Part shown: positions 38,477 to 50,875 of the stretch, piece after piece | Layout: every line of letters starts with the position of its first letter | Numbering within the stretch: the first letter of the stretch is position 1 | Source of the DNA: Prosapia bicincta | Taxonomy: Eukaryota; Arthropoda; Insecta; Hemiptera; Cercopidae | Direction of reading: 5' to 3' | Assembly: GCA_036971475.1 (NCBI GenBank) | Contig: JBAIZL010000007.1 | Coordinates: 35,662,283-35,726,282 of the forward strand | Length of the DNA: 64,000 bases | The notes under the pieces: model-generated | Told to the model about the DNA's origin: nothing | The model's input: only the letters and a program-made list of their open reading frames with translations | Databases searched by the model: none | Position numbers and translations under genes: made by a program

Positions 38477-38863
38477 AAGAAAAAGATTCTTGAAATTTGT
38501 AGTCCATTACGTTCGGTGAATCTTTGTAATCACTTAAACATAACCTAGAAATCCTACACATCAACAAAAAAGGACCATATCTCAACACACTAGAACAATA
38601 TGAAATTTACAGACACAAAAACACAAAGTACAAAAATATTAAAAGAACAAACACAATACAAATCACACATACTCTTTGATACTATCGAAAACTTACCTTT
38701 AAAACCGTCACCGCTTGCCCCGACATCTCCAAGCAGAAGACACTGATGAAGATCGGGACATGGCGATCGAAAACGTTCTGTCTCAGTAAATTTTAACAAA
38801 TTTACTAAATTTAAAGTTCGGATAGTCATAAACTATTGTTTAAATGATTATTAAGAAAAAGAT
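38477..38863 (+). mobile_element. Penelope-like retroelement, copy 3, with inverted tail at its 5' end and 11-bp TSD
   Basis: aagaaaaagat at 38477-38487 and 38853-38863 flanks a 365-bp insertion. Its first about 50 bp, tcttgaaatttgtagtccat and onward to cacttaaac, are the reverse complement of the 3' tail of copies 1 and 2. The body then jumps to taacctagaaatcctacac in the C-terminal part of the GIY-YIG region and runs on to the tail. The tail ends at gattatt, about 35 bp short of the tail of copies 1 and 2. TGA lies at 38744-38746. An indel after gaaatttacagacac shifts the frame. The inverted head fits PLE insertions primed or joined in inverted orientation. A base or two of the TSD is ambiguous because element ends share AT. 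Confidence 0.82.
38488..38539 (-). repeat. Inverted PLE 3' tail at the head of copy 3
   Basis: Contains gtccattacgttcggtgaat, the reverse complement of attc.ccgaac.taatggac found at 35879-35897 and near 59441-59458. It forms an imperfect short terminal inversion with the tail of the same copy (gtttaa.tgatta). Confidence 0.8.
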
Positions 38864-40002
38864 ATTGTATAAAGATTTCCTGCTACTAAAAATAGGTGGA
38901 AATTTTGGCATGCACAGGCAGGGTGTAGACCTGGAATAGACTTGCCCTTTGTTATTGTCATAAAGTCGTTTTAGCCCTCTGCCTGTAAAGGGGATAAGGT
39001 AACAAACATCATTCAAAAATGAAAATTTGTTGCAGGCTATATTTTACAAACCTTCCATTTGTTTATAGATCATTATTAAAGGACAAACTCTTGGCTCAGT
39101 ACATAGGCATCAGCGTCCCACAGTTACAGAAAGAGGAAATGAAGGGTTGCAAGAACAGATCAGTTTAATTCGGCAAAGAAGCAACGAGGTCCGGAAGTAA
39201 AGCAATAACAATAATATTTTAACCTTGAGTTTTAGTTGGTTAACATTTTAATTGAAAGGCTTATAGAACGGTCAATCGGCGGTTATTTATTTATGGAATA
39301 AAAAAATTGTTACAAACTATTGCATATCTATACTGTAGTTCAATATGTTCTGTAAAATTACAAAATTTGTACTGGCGTTTTATCTTGCATTTTGTTTACG
39401 ATATGCTAATTAAAATGTTTGATTGTTAGAAATATTCGATTTTAATTGCTTGACAGACGGCTTTTTGATCGTTCGAGTAACATTATTTTTAGTATAAAAA
39501 TGTTAGCTCTGGCAAAACTACAAGGTTATCGTCTGTAACGCAAACGTCACATAGAGATAAGAGTGCAGTTCTTAAATACTGCAGTAGGAATAAAAAACCA
39601 GTTACAAACTCTCAATTATTTATTAAAAAGGCATGAAACGTTAATTTGCTTTAGTGTAAGTAGCGTGGTTGCGCCAGGTAGATCAGAGGGAATTTACGCG
39701 TTTATCCGTGGCTCCGAAAATTGAAATAAAAACTTTATCTCACGCTCCTATCCTTAAATGATTTTATTTGCCTTTAACGTAGCTAATTCTATCTCATTAC
39801 ATTCAAACATTTTTAAATTCCTTTTATTATTTTACATACTCTTGATATATATCTTGCACAAATTTTCGATCGTTAATGAAATACGTTTTTATTCATCAAA
39901 TCAAATTCAAATACATTTTTGTTTAACCTATAGCGGATGACAATTAATTTTAATACAGTTTAAACAAATATTTATTCAATAGTAAAATTATAAAAATTTG
40001 GG
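38864..40002. other. AT-rich intergenic DNA, no recognised feature
   Basis: No repeats or persistent frames. A 60-codon frame at 39758-39940 is hydrophobic, low in complexity and not recognisable. Confidence 0.5.
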
Positions 40003-40082
40003 AGCTCTAGGTCGGATTCGAACTGAGTATCTACTTGTTCTAAATCTAGCGTTTTGGTACTGAGCCAACTTTTCCACAGCTA
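40003..40082 (-). repeat. tRNA-like sequence (tRNA pseudogene or head of a SINE)
   Basis: On the minus strand there is an A-box-like TGGCTCAGTACC (40056-40067) and, 43 bases after its start, a B-box AGTTCGAATCC (40014-40024). This is the spacing of a pol III tRNA promoter. Between them is an anticodon-loop-like TTTAGAA. The D-stem and acceptor stem pair poorly, so it is not a functional tRNA. An AT-rich stretch follows, which would suit a tRNA-derived SINE, but no second copy was found in the window. Confidence 0.5.
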
Positions 40083-41516
40083 GAAATTTACTTTTCATAG
40101 AGGTATATGAATTTTTCTTTTGCCCCCATGTGGTTGTCGTCGAAACCTCCATTTCATAACCTTAAATTGTTGTTAGGTTTATCACACAATATACATATGA
40201 TCATTCATCATAATAATACCATAATAATAATTCATATCATTAATTGGTTAAAAATGAATGAAAAGAATAAAATGAAGAAACTGGATTAACGGTATCGAAC
40301 ATTGCTTCACAAACGGTCAAAGTAAAGTGAAAGGAATATCCAACACAATCCAAGCGACGAAGAAAAAGAAAGCCTATAAATAGTAAAAAAATAATAATAT
40401 TACAACACCATACATATGAAGTAAATTGGAAACTTTTAAGGAAATTCATTTTCTATTTTACCACTTGATATTGCTATTCTGACCTGCATACTGTATGTAC
40501 ATATTTATATTAATTGCAATTATAAAATATAAAGGAACTAAAATAATTTTTGCGTGCTTTAAGTAGGAATTGACTTTTAATAAAATATTTTTATACTACT
40601 TGTTTTAGCTTTATGTAAGAGATAATGAAGTACGGAGGTCCAGATTTTTGTCATAGGCCCTTGAAAATTTTTATTTCTATATTTTGTTCTTATTTTAAGG
40701 GGAACCGTACACATTGCACCTTTAAAGGATGTTGGAGTGATTTGAATATTAGGGAGGTATCTACTCAAACCACGTAAGGTGGAAGAAGTAATTACTCGCC
40801 TGGAACTGGGAGGGAAGTAGAAACGAGGGTAGTGCTGACAGGGTCGCTATCTATCGGCAATAAACTTCGCTACTTGAGTATTTAGGGTAGTGTGTCGACA
40901 CCTTTCTGGGACCCCGGTAAACCCTCCTGTGTACGAGAGTAGTAAGTCTCTACCTTTATTCGTTGTCTCATTACTTACCTTTTTTACACCTCGGGTTGAC
41001 ACATTAGTCCCATAATGACACCTCGGAGTTTTTGTCATTTTAAAAATCCCATTAGTATTTAAAATACGAATCCTTTGTTCTTTATCGTTAAAGTTACAAC
41101 TGAAGACACTTATTGAAAATATAAAAACTACTAATTATTGAAGAAATTAATTTGCTAAACACGGAAAATTTTGTTTCCATTTCACGGCAAAAAAATATTG
41201 TTTTACTATATTTATTTTATAGCTTGAAACCAATTGAATAGTTTTACACGTGACGCTATATCACTAAGAAACCAGCCTATTTCAAACCAAATCGGTGCTA
41301 GTGATGGCGGATCTCTGTAACTGAACCAATGGGAACAGTGAAACTAATACGTCCTGTGCTGACACCCCCAGCTACTGGGCAGTGCTAGACTGCTAGGCAC
41401 ATGCTCTCCTCAAAGTTTAACGAGGGGGGATGCGCCTCTAGGACCAAGACTCAGGTCTTGGGGTCCGATCCTAATGTAAGGTCATACGGGAATCGATAAA
41501 GGTCTGCTTGGACTAC
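40083..41516. other. Intergenic DNA, no recognised gene
   Basis: AT-rich to about 40760, then of more mixed composition. The stretch 40760-41040 and the GC-richer part at 41330-41510 may belong to the old dispersed element that follows, but no motif identifies it. Short frames (40107-40289, 40577-40768, 40847-41038) carry nothing recognisable. Confidence 0.45.
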
Positions 41517-41840
41517 CTGGACCGAACTAATCAGACAGGGTGTAGAGGTACGGAAACCTGACCGTTCTACTAGTCCCGAGTAGTTCTGGAACAGTGGTTG
41601 AACAGCAGTCTCTGGAGGAATTCCGTCTCGTCCCAGTAACGTGACCAGTATACTTACACATTGGACCAAGGCCCCCGTGTCGGGACTGACATTAGACGCC
41701 CGGGACGGGAGTCACGAGTAGGGTCTGAGAAGGAGCATCAATCTGCTGGTACATTGAGAACATGTCTCCATTAGGTCCTCCGCTTCCATGCTTGTTTTAC
41801 CTCGTGAAGAAATGGAGGTGAATCAGATTGAAGTAGGGAT
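41517..41840. repeat. Diverged dispersed repeat, copy B
   Basis: Aligns in the same orientation with 10741-11090 (shared gaactaat.aga, gagtagttc.gga, cgtctcgt.ccag and ccggg..ggga in order). It is preceded by an inverted motif, ccaagactcaggtcttgg at 41445-41462. A 72-codon minus-strand frame covers part of it without identifiable motifs. Confidence 0.45.
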
Positions 41841-42991
41841 GGCGCCATCGGAAGCATGTTAGTATTTTTTAGATAGACCTAACTATCAGGCTTGTTAGAA
41901 GAAGATCTATCACTTAAAATCTGATTTTAAACTACTTTAATGGTTTTTGTTCTTGAAAGCTTCATTAATATTTAATTACATAAATATGAATGAATCGAAG
42001 AATTGGTGCTCTTTAACACTTTAAAAATATGCATCTGAGTTGTTAATCTGACAAACTTGGTGTCTAGGGAGGATCTGAGATTAGGTAATGGGTTGTGTAA
42101 AAGCGGCCGTAATTATAAAGATGGACGGGGTTCGTACGAAAAAACTTTGTCAGTGACGAAGTTATAGCGGTGTGAAAAGACTAGTTACACTGTAGTCTGG
42201 TTCCGTAACCAGACTAAAGCGTTCTTCAATATATTATACAATGTTTCAACGATCGTGCTTGTTTAAATTGTAACAGCGTATTTATTACAAGCAATTTGTA
42301 TCTGCATCTGAGTGTTGGCCATTTGACCCTTCCACGATAAAAGTTTTTTGATAACCCAAACGAAAATACAGGACGAAAAATGTATTGCATTTAATTACTC
42401 TGTAAACGATACATCTTAAATAAACGATGTATATTCCCTAGAAGTCTTGATATCAAGACAGTTGCTTTCCATTGCGACCCTGTTCTTTTGTGAAGTGTAT
42501 TCAATGCTACTTCTTTCGAGTCGTTCGTGAGGCTTTTTTAAAGCTCCTAGATAGTATGAGTGTGGCAAATTGAATCTAACGATTAAACCAATATGCGAGT
42601 GTTCAAGGCTATGGGGTAACACATTTGGCTAATGATACATTGTGCTTTTCAAATATGAACATTATAAGATAGAAATATTTAAAGGTTTCGAGCAAATGTG
42701 CTTCCAAATTCATGGAATCCGTTGAAAGTACTCTGAAGGTGATATGGCTGGCGATTGAACTGAAGGAAAAGGGTCCTAAATATCGACCCCCCCCCCCCCC
42801 TTCGTTCGTGGAGGCGTATTCTTAGCGAGACGTGACAAATTAGCAGATATATGTCCATTTTTTTTCTTAGTAAGATTTAAAAGGGTTTTGTACATATTGG
42901 TATTCAGTCGTCAGAGGTTTGAGTTTTGATACTAATGTCCCTGTGAAAATGATTGATGAAGAACAATAGTGAAACTGAAAAATAGGGAACA
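41841..42991. other. Intergenic DNA with a C14 run
   Basis: Single-copy-looking. A run of 14 C lies at 42787-42800. The 68-codon minus-strand frame at 42416-42622 is not recognised. Confidence 0.5.
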
Positions 42992-45900
42992 GTAAACAAA
43001 AAGGTAGTGTTTTGTCAGGGTGTCAGCATGTGTAACACTACCCTCACATGTAAACAATAAGGTAGTGTTGTCAGGGTGTCAGCATGTGTAACACTACCCT
43101 CACATGTAAACAATAAGGTAGTGTTGTCAGGGTTTCAGCAAGTGTAACACTACCCTCACAAGTAAACAAAAAGGTAGTGTTGTCAGGGTGTCAGCATGTG
43201 TAACACTACCCTCACATGTAAACAATAAGGTAGTGTTGTCAGGGTGTCAGCATGTGTAACACTACCCTCACATGTAAACAATAAGGTAGTGTTGTCAGGG
43301 TGTCAGCATGTGTAACACTACCCTCACATGTAAACAATAAGGTAGTGTTGTCAGGGTGTCAGCATGTGTAACACTACCCTCACATGTAAACAATAAGGTA
43401 GTGTTGTCAGGGTGTCAGCATGTGTAACACTACCCTCACATGTAAACAATAAGGTAGTGTTGTCAGGGTGTCAGCATGTGTAACACTACCCTCACATGTA
43501 AACAATAAGGTAGTGTTGTCAGGGTTTCAGCAAGTGTAACACTACCCTCACAAGTAAACAAAAAGGTAGTGTTGTCAGGGTGTCAGCATGTGTAACACTA
43601 CCCTCACATGTAAACAATAAGGTAGTGTTGTCAGGGTTTCAGCAAGTGTAACACTACCCTCACAAGTAAACAAAAAGGTAGTGTTGTCAGGGTGTCAGCA
43701 TGTGTAACACTACCCTCACATGTAAACAATAAGGTAGTGTTGTCAGGGTGTCAGCATGTGTAACACTACCCTCACATGTAAACAATAAGGTAGTGTTGTC
43801 AGGGTGTCAGCATGTGTAACACTACCCTCACATGTAAACAATAAGGTAGTGTTGTCAGGGTTTCAGCAAGTGTAACACTACCCTCACAAGTAAACAAAAA
43901 GGTAGTGTTGTCAGGGTGTCAGCATGTGTAACACTACCCTCACATGTAAACAATAAGGTAGTGTTGTCAGGGTGTCAGCATGTGTAACACTACCCTCACA
44001 TGTAAACAATAAGGTAGTGTTGTCAGGGTGTCAGCATGTGTAACACTACCCTCACATGTAAACAATAAGGTAGTGTTGTCAGGGTGTCAGCATGTGTAAC
44101 ACTACCCTCACATGTAAACAATAAGGTAGTGTTTTCAGGGTGTCAGCATGTGTAACACTACCCTCACATGTAAACAATAAGGTAGTGTTGTCAGGGTTTC
44201 AGCAAGTGTAACACTATCCTCACAAGTAAACAAAAAGGTAGTGTTGTCAGGGTGTCAGCATGTGTAACACTACCCTCACATGTAAACAATAAGGTAGTGT
44301 TGTCAGGGTGTCAGCATGTGTAACACTACCCTCACATGTAAACAATAAGGTAGTGTTGTCAGGGTGTCAGCATGTGTAACACTACCCTCACATGTAAACA
44401 ATAAGGTAGTGTTGTCAGGGTGTCAGCATGTGTAACACTACCCTCACATGTAAACAATAAGGTAGTGTTGTCAGGGTGTCAGCAAGTGTAACACTACCTT
44501 CACATGTAAACAATAAAGTAGTGTTGTCAGGGTGTCAGCATGTGTAACACTACCCTCACAAGTAAACAAAAAGGTAGTGTTGTCAGGGTGTCAGCATGTG
44601 TAACACTACCCTCACATGTAAACAATAAGGTAGTGTTGTCAGGGTTTCAGCATGTGTAACACTACCCTCACAAGTAAACAATAAGGTAGTGTTGTCGGGG
44701 TGTCAGCAAGTGTAACACTACCCTCACAAGTAAACAATAAGGTAGTGTTGTCGGGGTGTCAGCAAGTGTAACACTACCCTCACAAGTAAACAATAAGGTA
44801 GTGTTGTCGGGGTGTCAGCAAGTGTAACACTACCCTCACAAGTAAACAACAAGGAAGTGTTGTTGGGGTGTGTAACACTACCCTCACAAGTAAACAATAA
44901 GGTAGTGTTGTCAGGGTTTCAGCAAGTGTAACACTACCCTCACAAGTAAACAATAAGGTAGTGTTGTCGGGGTGTCAGCAAGTGTAACACTACCCTCACA
45001 AGTAAACAACAAGGTAGTGTTGTTGGGGTGTGTAACACTACCCTCACAAGTAAACAATAAGGTAGTGTTGTCGGGGTGTCAGCATGTGTAACACTACCCT
45101 CACACGTAAACAATAAGTTAGTGTTGTCGGGGTATCAGCATGTGTAACACTACCCTCACAACTAAACAATAATGTAGTGTTGTCAGTGTGTCAGCATGTG
45201 TAACACTACCCTCACAAGTAAACAACAAGGAAGTGTTGTTGGGGTGTGTAACACTATCCTCACAAGTAAACAATAAGGAAGTGTTGTCGGGGTGTCAGCA
45301 TGTGTAACACTACCCTCGCAAGTAAACAATAAGGTAGTGTTGTTGGGGTGTCAGCATGTGCATCACTACCCTCACAACTAAACAATAATGTAGTGTTGTC
45401 AGTGTGTCAGCATGTGTAACACTACCCTCACAAGTAAACAACAAGGAAGTGTTGTTGGGGTGTGTAACACTATCCTCCAAGTAAACAATAAGGAAGTGTT
45501 GTCGGGGTGTCAGCATGTGTAACACTACCCTCGCAAGTAAACAATAAGGTAGTGTTGTTGGGGTGTCAGCATGTGCATCACTACCCTCACAAGTAAACAA
45601 TAAGGTATTGATGTCGGGGTGTCAGTATGTGTAACACTACCCTCACAAGTAAACAATAAGGTATTGATGTCGGGGTGTCAGTATGTGTAACCCTACCCTC
45701 ACAAGTAAACAATAAGGTAGTGTTGTCGGGGTGTCAGCAAGTGTAACACTACCCTCACAAGTAAACAATAAGGTATTGATGTCGGGGTGTCAGTATGTGT
45801 AACACTACCCACACAAGTAAACAATAAGGTAGTGTTGTCAGTGTGTCAGCATGTGTAACACTACCCTCGCAAGTAAACAAAAAAGTAGTGTTGTCAGTGT

Positions 45901-48900
45901 GTCAGCATGTGTAACACTACCCTCACAAGTAAACAACAAGGAAGTGTTGTTGGGGTGTGTAACACTATCCTCACAAGTAAACAATAAGGAAGTGTTGTCG
46001 GGGTGTCAGCATGTGTAACACTACCCTCGCAAGTAAACAATAAGGTAGTGTTGTTGGGGTGTCAGCATGTGCATCACTACCCTCACAAGTAAACAATAAG
46101 GTATTGATGTCGGGGTGTCAGTATGTGTAACACTACCCTCACATGTAAACAAAAAGGGAGTGTTGTTGGGGTGTCAGCATGTGTAACACTACCCTCACAA
46201 GTAAACAATAAGGTAGTGTTGTCGGGGTGTCAGCATGTGTAACACTACCCAAGAAGTAAACAATAATCAAGTGTTGTCGGGGTGTCAGCATGTGCATCAC
46301 TACCCTCACAAGTAAACAATAAGGTATTGATGTCGGGGTGTCAGTATGTGTAACACTACCCTCACAAGTAAACAATAAGGTATTGATGTCGGGGTGTCAG
46401 TATGTGTAACACTACCCTCACAAGTAAACAATAAGGTATTGATGTCGGGGTGTCAGTATGTGTAACCCTACCCTCACAAGTAAACAATAAGGTAGTGTTG
46501 TCGGGGTGTCAGCAAGTGTAACACTACCCTCACATGTAAACAATAAGGTAGTGTTGTCAGGGTGTCAGCAAGTGTAACACTACCCTCACAAGTAAACAAT
46601 AAGGTATTGATGTCGGGGTGTCAGTATGTGTAACACTACCCTCGCAAGTAAACAAAAAAGTAGTGTTGTCAGGGTGTCAGCATGTGTAGCACTACCCTCA
46701 CATGTAAACAATAAGGTAGTGTTGTCAGGGTGTCAGCATGTGTAACACTACCCTCACATGTAAACAATAAGGTAGTGTTGTCAGGGTGTCAGCATGTGTA
46801 ACACTACCCTCACATGTAAACAATAAGGTAGTGTTGTCAGGGTGTCAGCATGTGTAACACTACCCTCACATGTAAACAATAAGGTAGTGTTGTCAGGGTG
46901 TCAGCATGTGTAACACTACCCTCACAAGTAAACAATAAGGAAGTGTTGTCGGGGTGTCAGCATGTGTAACACTACCCTCACATGTAAACAATAAGGTAGT
47001 GTTGTCAGGGTGTCAGTATGTGTAACACTACCCTCACATGTAAACAATAAGGTAGTGTTGTCAGGGTGTCAGTATGTGTAACACTACCCTCACATGTAAA
47101 CAATAAGGTAGTGTTGTCAGGGTGTCAGTATGTGTAACACTACCCTCACAAGTAAACAATAAGGAAGTGTTGTCGGGGTGTCAGCATGTGTAACACTACC
47201 CTCGCAAGTAAACAATAAGGTAGTGTTGTTGGGGTGTCAGCATGTGCATCACTACCCTCACAAGTAAACAATAAGGTATTGATGTCGGGGTGTCAGTATG
47301 TGTAACACTACCCTCACAAGTAAACAATAAGGTATTGATGTCGGGGTGTCAGTATGTGTAACACTACCCTCACAAGTAAACAATAAGGTATTGATGTCGG
47401 GGTGTCAGTATGTGTAACCCTACCCTCACAAGTAAACAATAAGGTAGTGTTGTCGGGGTGTCAGGAAGTGTAACACTACCCTCACATGTAAACAATAAGG
47501 TAGTGTTGTCAGGGTGTCAGCAAGTGTAACACTACCCTCACAAGTAAACAATAAGGTATTGATGTCGGGGTGTCAGTATGTGTAACACTACCCTCGCAAG
47601 TAAACAAAAAAGTAGTGTTGTCAAGGTGTCAGCATGTGTAACACTACCCTCACATGTAAACAATAAGGTAGTGTTGTCAGGGTGTCAGCATGTGTAACAC
47701 TACCCTCACATGTAAACAATAAGGTAGTGTTGTCAGGGTGTCAGCATGTGTAACACTACCCTCACATGTAAACAATAAGGTAGTGTTGTCAGGGTGTCAG
47801 CATGTGTAACACTACCCTCACATGTAAACAATAAGGTAGTGTTGTCAGGGTGTCAGCATGTGTAACACTACCCTCACAAGTAAACAATAAGGTATTGATG
47901 TCGGGGTGTCAGTATGTGTAACACTACCCTCGCAAGTAAACAAAAAGGGAGTGTTGTTGGGGTGTCAGCATGTGTAACACTACCCTCACAAGTAAACAAT
48001 AAGGTAGTGTTGTCGGGGTGTCAGCATGTGTAACACTACCCACGAAGTAAACAATAATCAAGTGTTGTCGGGGTGTCAGCATGTGCATCACTACCCTCAC
48101 AAGTAAAGAATAAGGAAGTGTTTTTGGGGTGTGTAACACTACCCTCACAAATAAACAATAATGAAGTGTTGTCGGGGTGTCAGCATGTGCATCACTACCC
48201 TCACACGTAAACAATAAGGTAGTGTTGTCGGGGTGTCAACATGTGTAACACTACCCAACAAGTAAACAATAATCAAGTGTTGTCGGGGTGTCAGCATGTG
48301 CATCACTACCCTCACATGTAAACAATAACATATTGTTGTCGGTGTGTCAGCATGTGTAACACTACCCTCACAAGTAAACATAAAGCGAGTGTTGTTGGGG
48401 TGTCAGCATGTGTAACACTACCCTCACAAGTAAACAACAAGGAAGTGTTGTTGGGGTGTGTAACACTACCCTCACAAGTAAACAATAAGGTAGTGTTGTC
48501 AGGGTGTCAGCATGTGTAACACTATCCTCACAAGTAAACAATAAGAAAGTGTTGTCGGGGTGTCAGCATGTGCATCACTACCCTCACAAGTAAACAATAA
48601 GGTAGTGTTGTCAGGGTGTCAGCAGTTGCATCATTACCCTCACAAGTAAACAATAAGGTAGTGTTGTCAGGGTGTCAGCAAGTGTAACACTACCCTCACA
48701 AGTAAACAATAAGGTAGTGTTGTCAGTGTGTCAGCATGTGTAACACTACCCTCACAAGTAAACAAAAAGGGAGTGTTGTTGCGGTGTGTAACACTACCCT
48801 CACAAGTAAACAATAAGGTAGTGTTGTCAGGGTGTCAGCAAGTGTAACACTACCCTCACAAGTAAACAATAAGGTAGTGTTGTCAGGGTGTCAGCATGTG

Positions 48901-49971
48901 CATCACTACCCTCACAAGTAAACAATAAGGTAGTGTTGTCGGGGTGTCAGCAAGTGTAACACTACCCTCACAAGTAAACAATAAGGTAGTGTTGTCAGGG
49001 TGTCAGCAAGTGTAACACTACCCTCACAAGTAAACAATAAGGTAGTGTTGTCAGTGTGTCAGCATGTGTAACACTACCCTCACAAGTAAACAATAAGGTA
49101 GTGTTGTCGGGGTGTCAGCATGTGTAACACTACCCTCACAAGTAAACAATAAGGTAGTGTTGTCAGTGTGTCAGCATGTGTAACACTACCCTCACAAGTA
49201 AACAATAAGGTAGTGTTGTCGGGGTGTCAGCATGTGTAACACTACCCTCACAAGTAAACAATAAAGTAGTGTTGTCAGTGTGTCAGCATGTGTAACACTA
49301 CCCTCACAAGTAAACAATAAGGTAGTGTTGTCAGGGTGTCAGCATGTGTAACACTACCCTCACATGTAAACAATAAGGTAGTGTTGTCAGGGTGTCAGCA
49401 AGTGTAACACTACCCTCACAAGTAAACAATAAGGTAGTGTTGTCAGGGTGTCAGCAAGTGTAACACTACCCTCACAAGTAAACAATAAGGTAGTGTTGTC
49501 GGGGTGTCAGCATGTGTAACACTACCCTCACAAGTAAACAATAAGGTAGTGTTGTCAGGGTGTCAGCAAGTGTAACACTACCCTCACAAGTAAAGAATAA
49601 GGTAGTGTTGTCGGGGTGTCAGCAAGTGTAACACTACCCTCACAAGTAAACAATAAGGTAGTGTTGTCGGGGTGTCAGCAAGTGTAACACTACCCTCACA
49701 AGTAAAGAATAAGGTAGTGTTGTCAGGGTGTCAGCGAGTGTAACACTACCCTCACAAGTAAACAATAAGGTAGTGTTGTCAGGGTGTCAGCATGTGCATC
49801 ACTACCCTCACAAGTAAACAATAAGGTAGTGTTGTCGGGGTGTCAGCATGTGTAACACTACCCACACAAGTAAACAAAAAGAGAGTGTTGTTGGGGTGTC
49901 AGCATGTGTAACACTACCCACACAAGTAAACAATAAGGAAGTGTTGGGGTGTGTAACACTACCCTCACAAA
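42992..49971. repeat. 56-bp tandem array, about 125 units, each with a hairpin
   Basis: The unit is ggtagtgttgtcagggtgtc, then agcatgtgtaacactaccct, then cacatgtaaacaataa. Each standard unit contains a perfect 9-bp inverted repeat, ggtagtgtt with aacactacc, and a second one, catgtg with cacatg. In the left third units are highly uniform and a linked variant (tttcagcaagtg with cacaagtaaacaaaaa) recurs. The right part is more mixed and includes an 8-bp-deleted 48-bp unit (ttggggtgtgtaacactacc). Variants do not keep base pairing (ggaagtgtt opposite aacactatcc), so there is no evidence of selection for an RNA structure. Minus-strand frames of 78-96 codons here are by-products. Confidence 0.98.
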
Positions 49972-50875
49972 TCTGACTTAAAATTCCTGATTTACGAACC
50001 GTGTAATACTTCGTGCCACGGCCTAAGCTTACCTAAGAACTTAACTTACAAAGGTTTAAGGAAAATAATATTTGTGTAGTTACAAAGGATTTATAAGTTA
50101 TTTATATAAATTTTGCATTATTATTTTTATGTTAGTAAAACGCCTAGTACAGCTATTACGTTAACAGTATTTTTTTAATCTTTTAATATATTAAGTAAAG
50201 TAAAATGGATTTTCAATAAACAAATTTATTACGCAATTTAAATATTTAAAAAAAAAATACTTTTTAATGAACATCCAAGTTCATTTGAACTATTTCTGTG
50301 AATATGAGCCGTAGATTGATTTAATGTAAATTCCTGATAAAAAAATGACTTTGATGTAGCTGTTAACTCATTCGAGCTGTTAACTCATTGACAAATAAAA
50401 ATTGACTTACACTGTATTACATTTGTTTGCTGTTAAATACCCATAATCTTTCTGGCTGTAGGTAGACATCATGCAAACACTGTAATGCCAACTAATTTGG
50501 CTGACTAAATACTTGAAAATACTTCCATGTTGATTAAGCTGAAACTATTAAACTGTTAAACATGTCGGATATATTTTGCTAATCTAGGCCAAACAAACAT
50601 TAAGCATTGCAGTGAGGCAAATATTTCTGCTACATAAAATAAACTTGGCTTAATACTATTTCTGCCTACTATGATGTATTCGAATAACGTACAGCCTGAG
50701 GTTTTGCGAATAGGCTACGTTGTCCTGAAAAATATATTTACAAAACGTATGATGCAGTTGAGTGAAGATACATGAGTCGCTGAAAAACTTTAGACATTTA
50801 AATTTTTGTTAAAAGCTTTAAAACAGTTTGAAGGCGGCTAAGGAGAGAACATCAGCTACCACTTTTCATTCATAT
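49972..50875. other. AT-rich spacer, no recognised feature
   Basis: Single-copy-looking AT-rich DNA between the 56-bp and 96-bp arrays. Confidence 0.55.

Noticed and set aside
45310..48381. Minus-strand frames of 78-96 codons
   Set aside because: Low-complexity read-through of the 56-bp array.
42992..49971. Idea that the 56-bp hairpins are a conserved RNA family
   Set aside because: Stem changes are not compensated on the partner strand, and no promoter or conserved flanks are seen.
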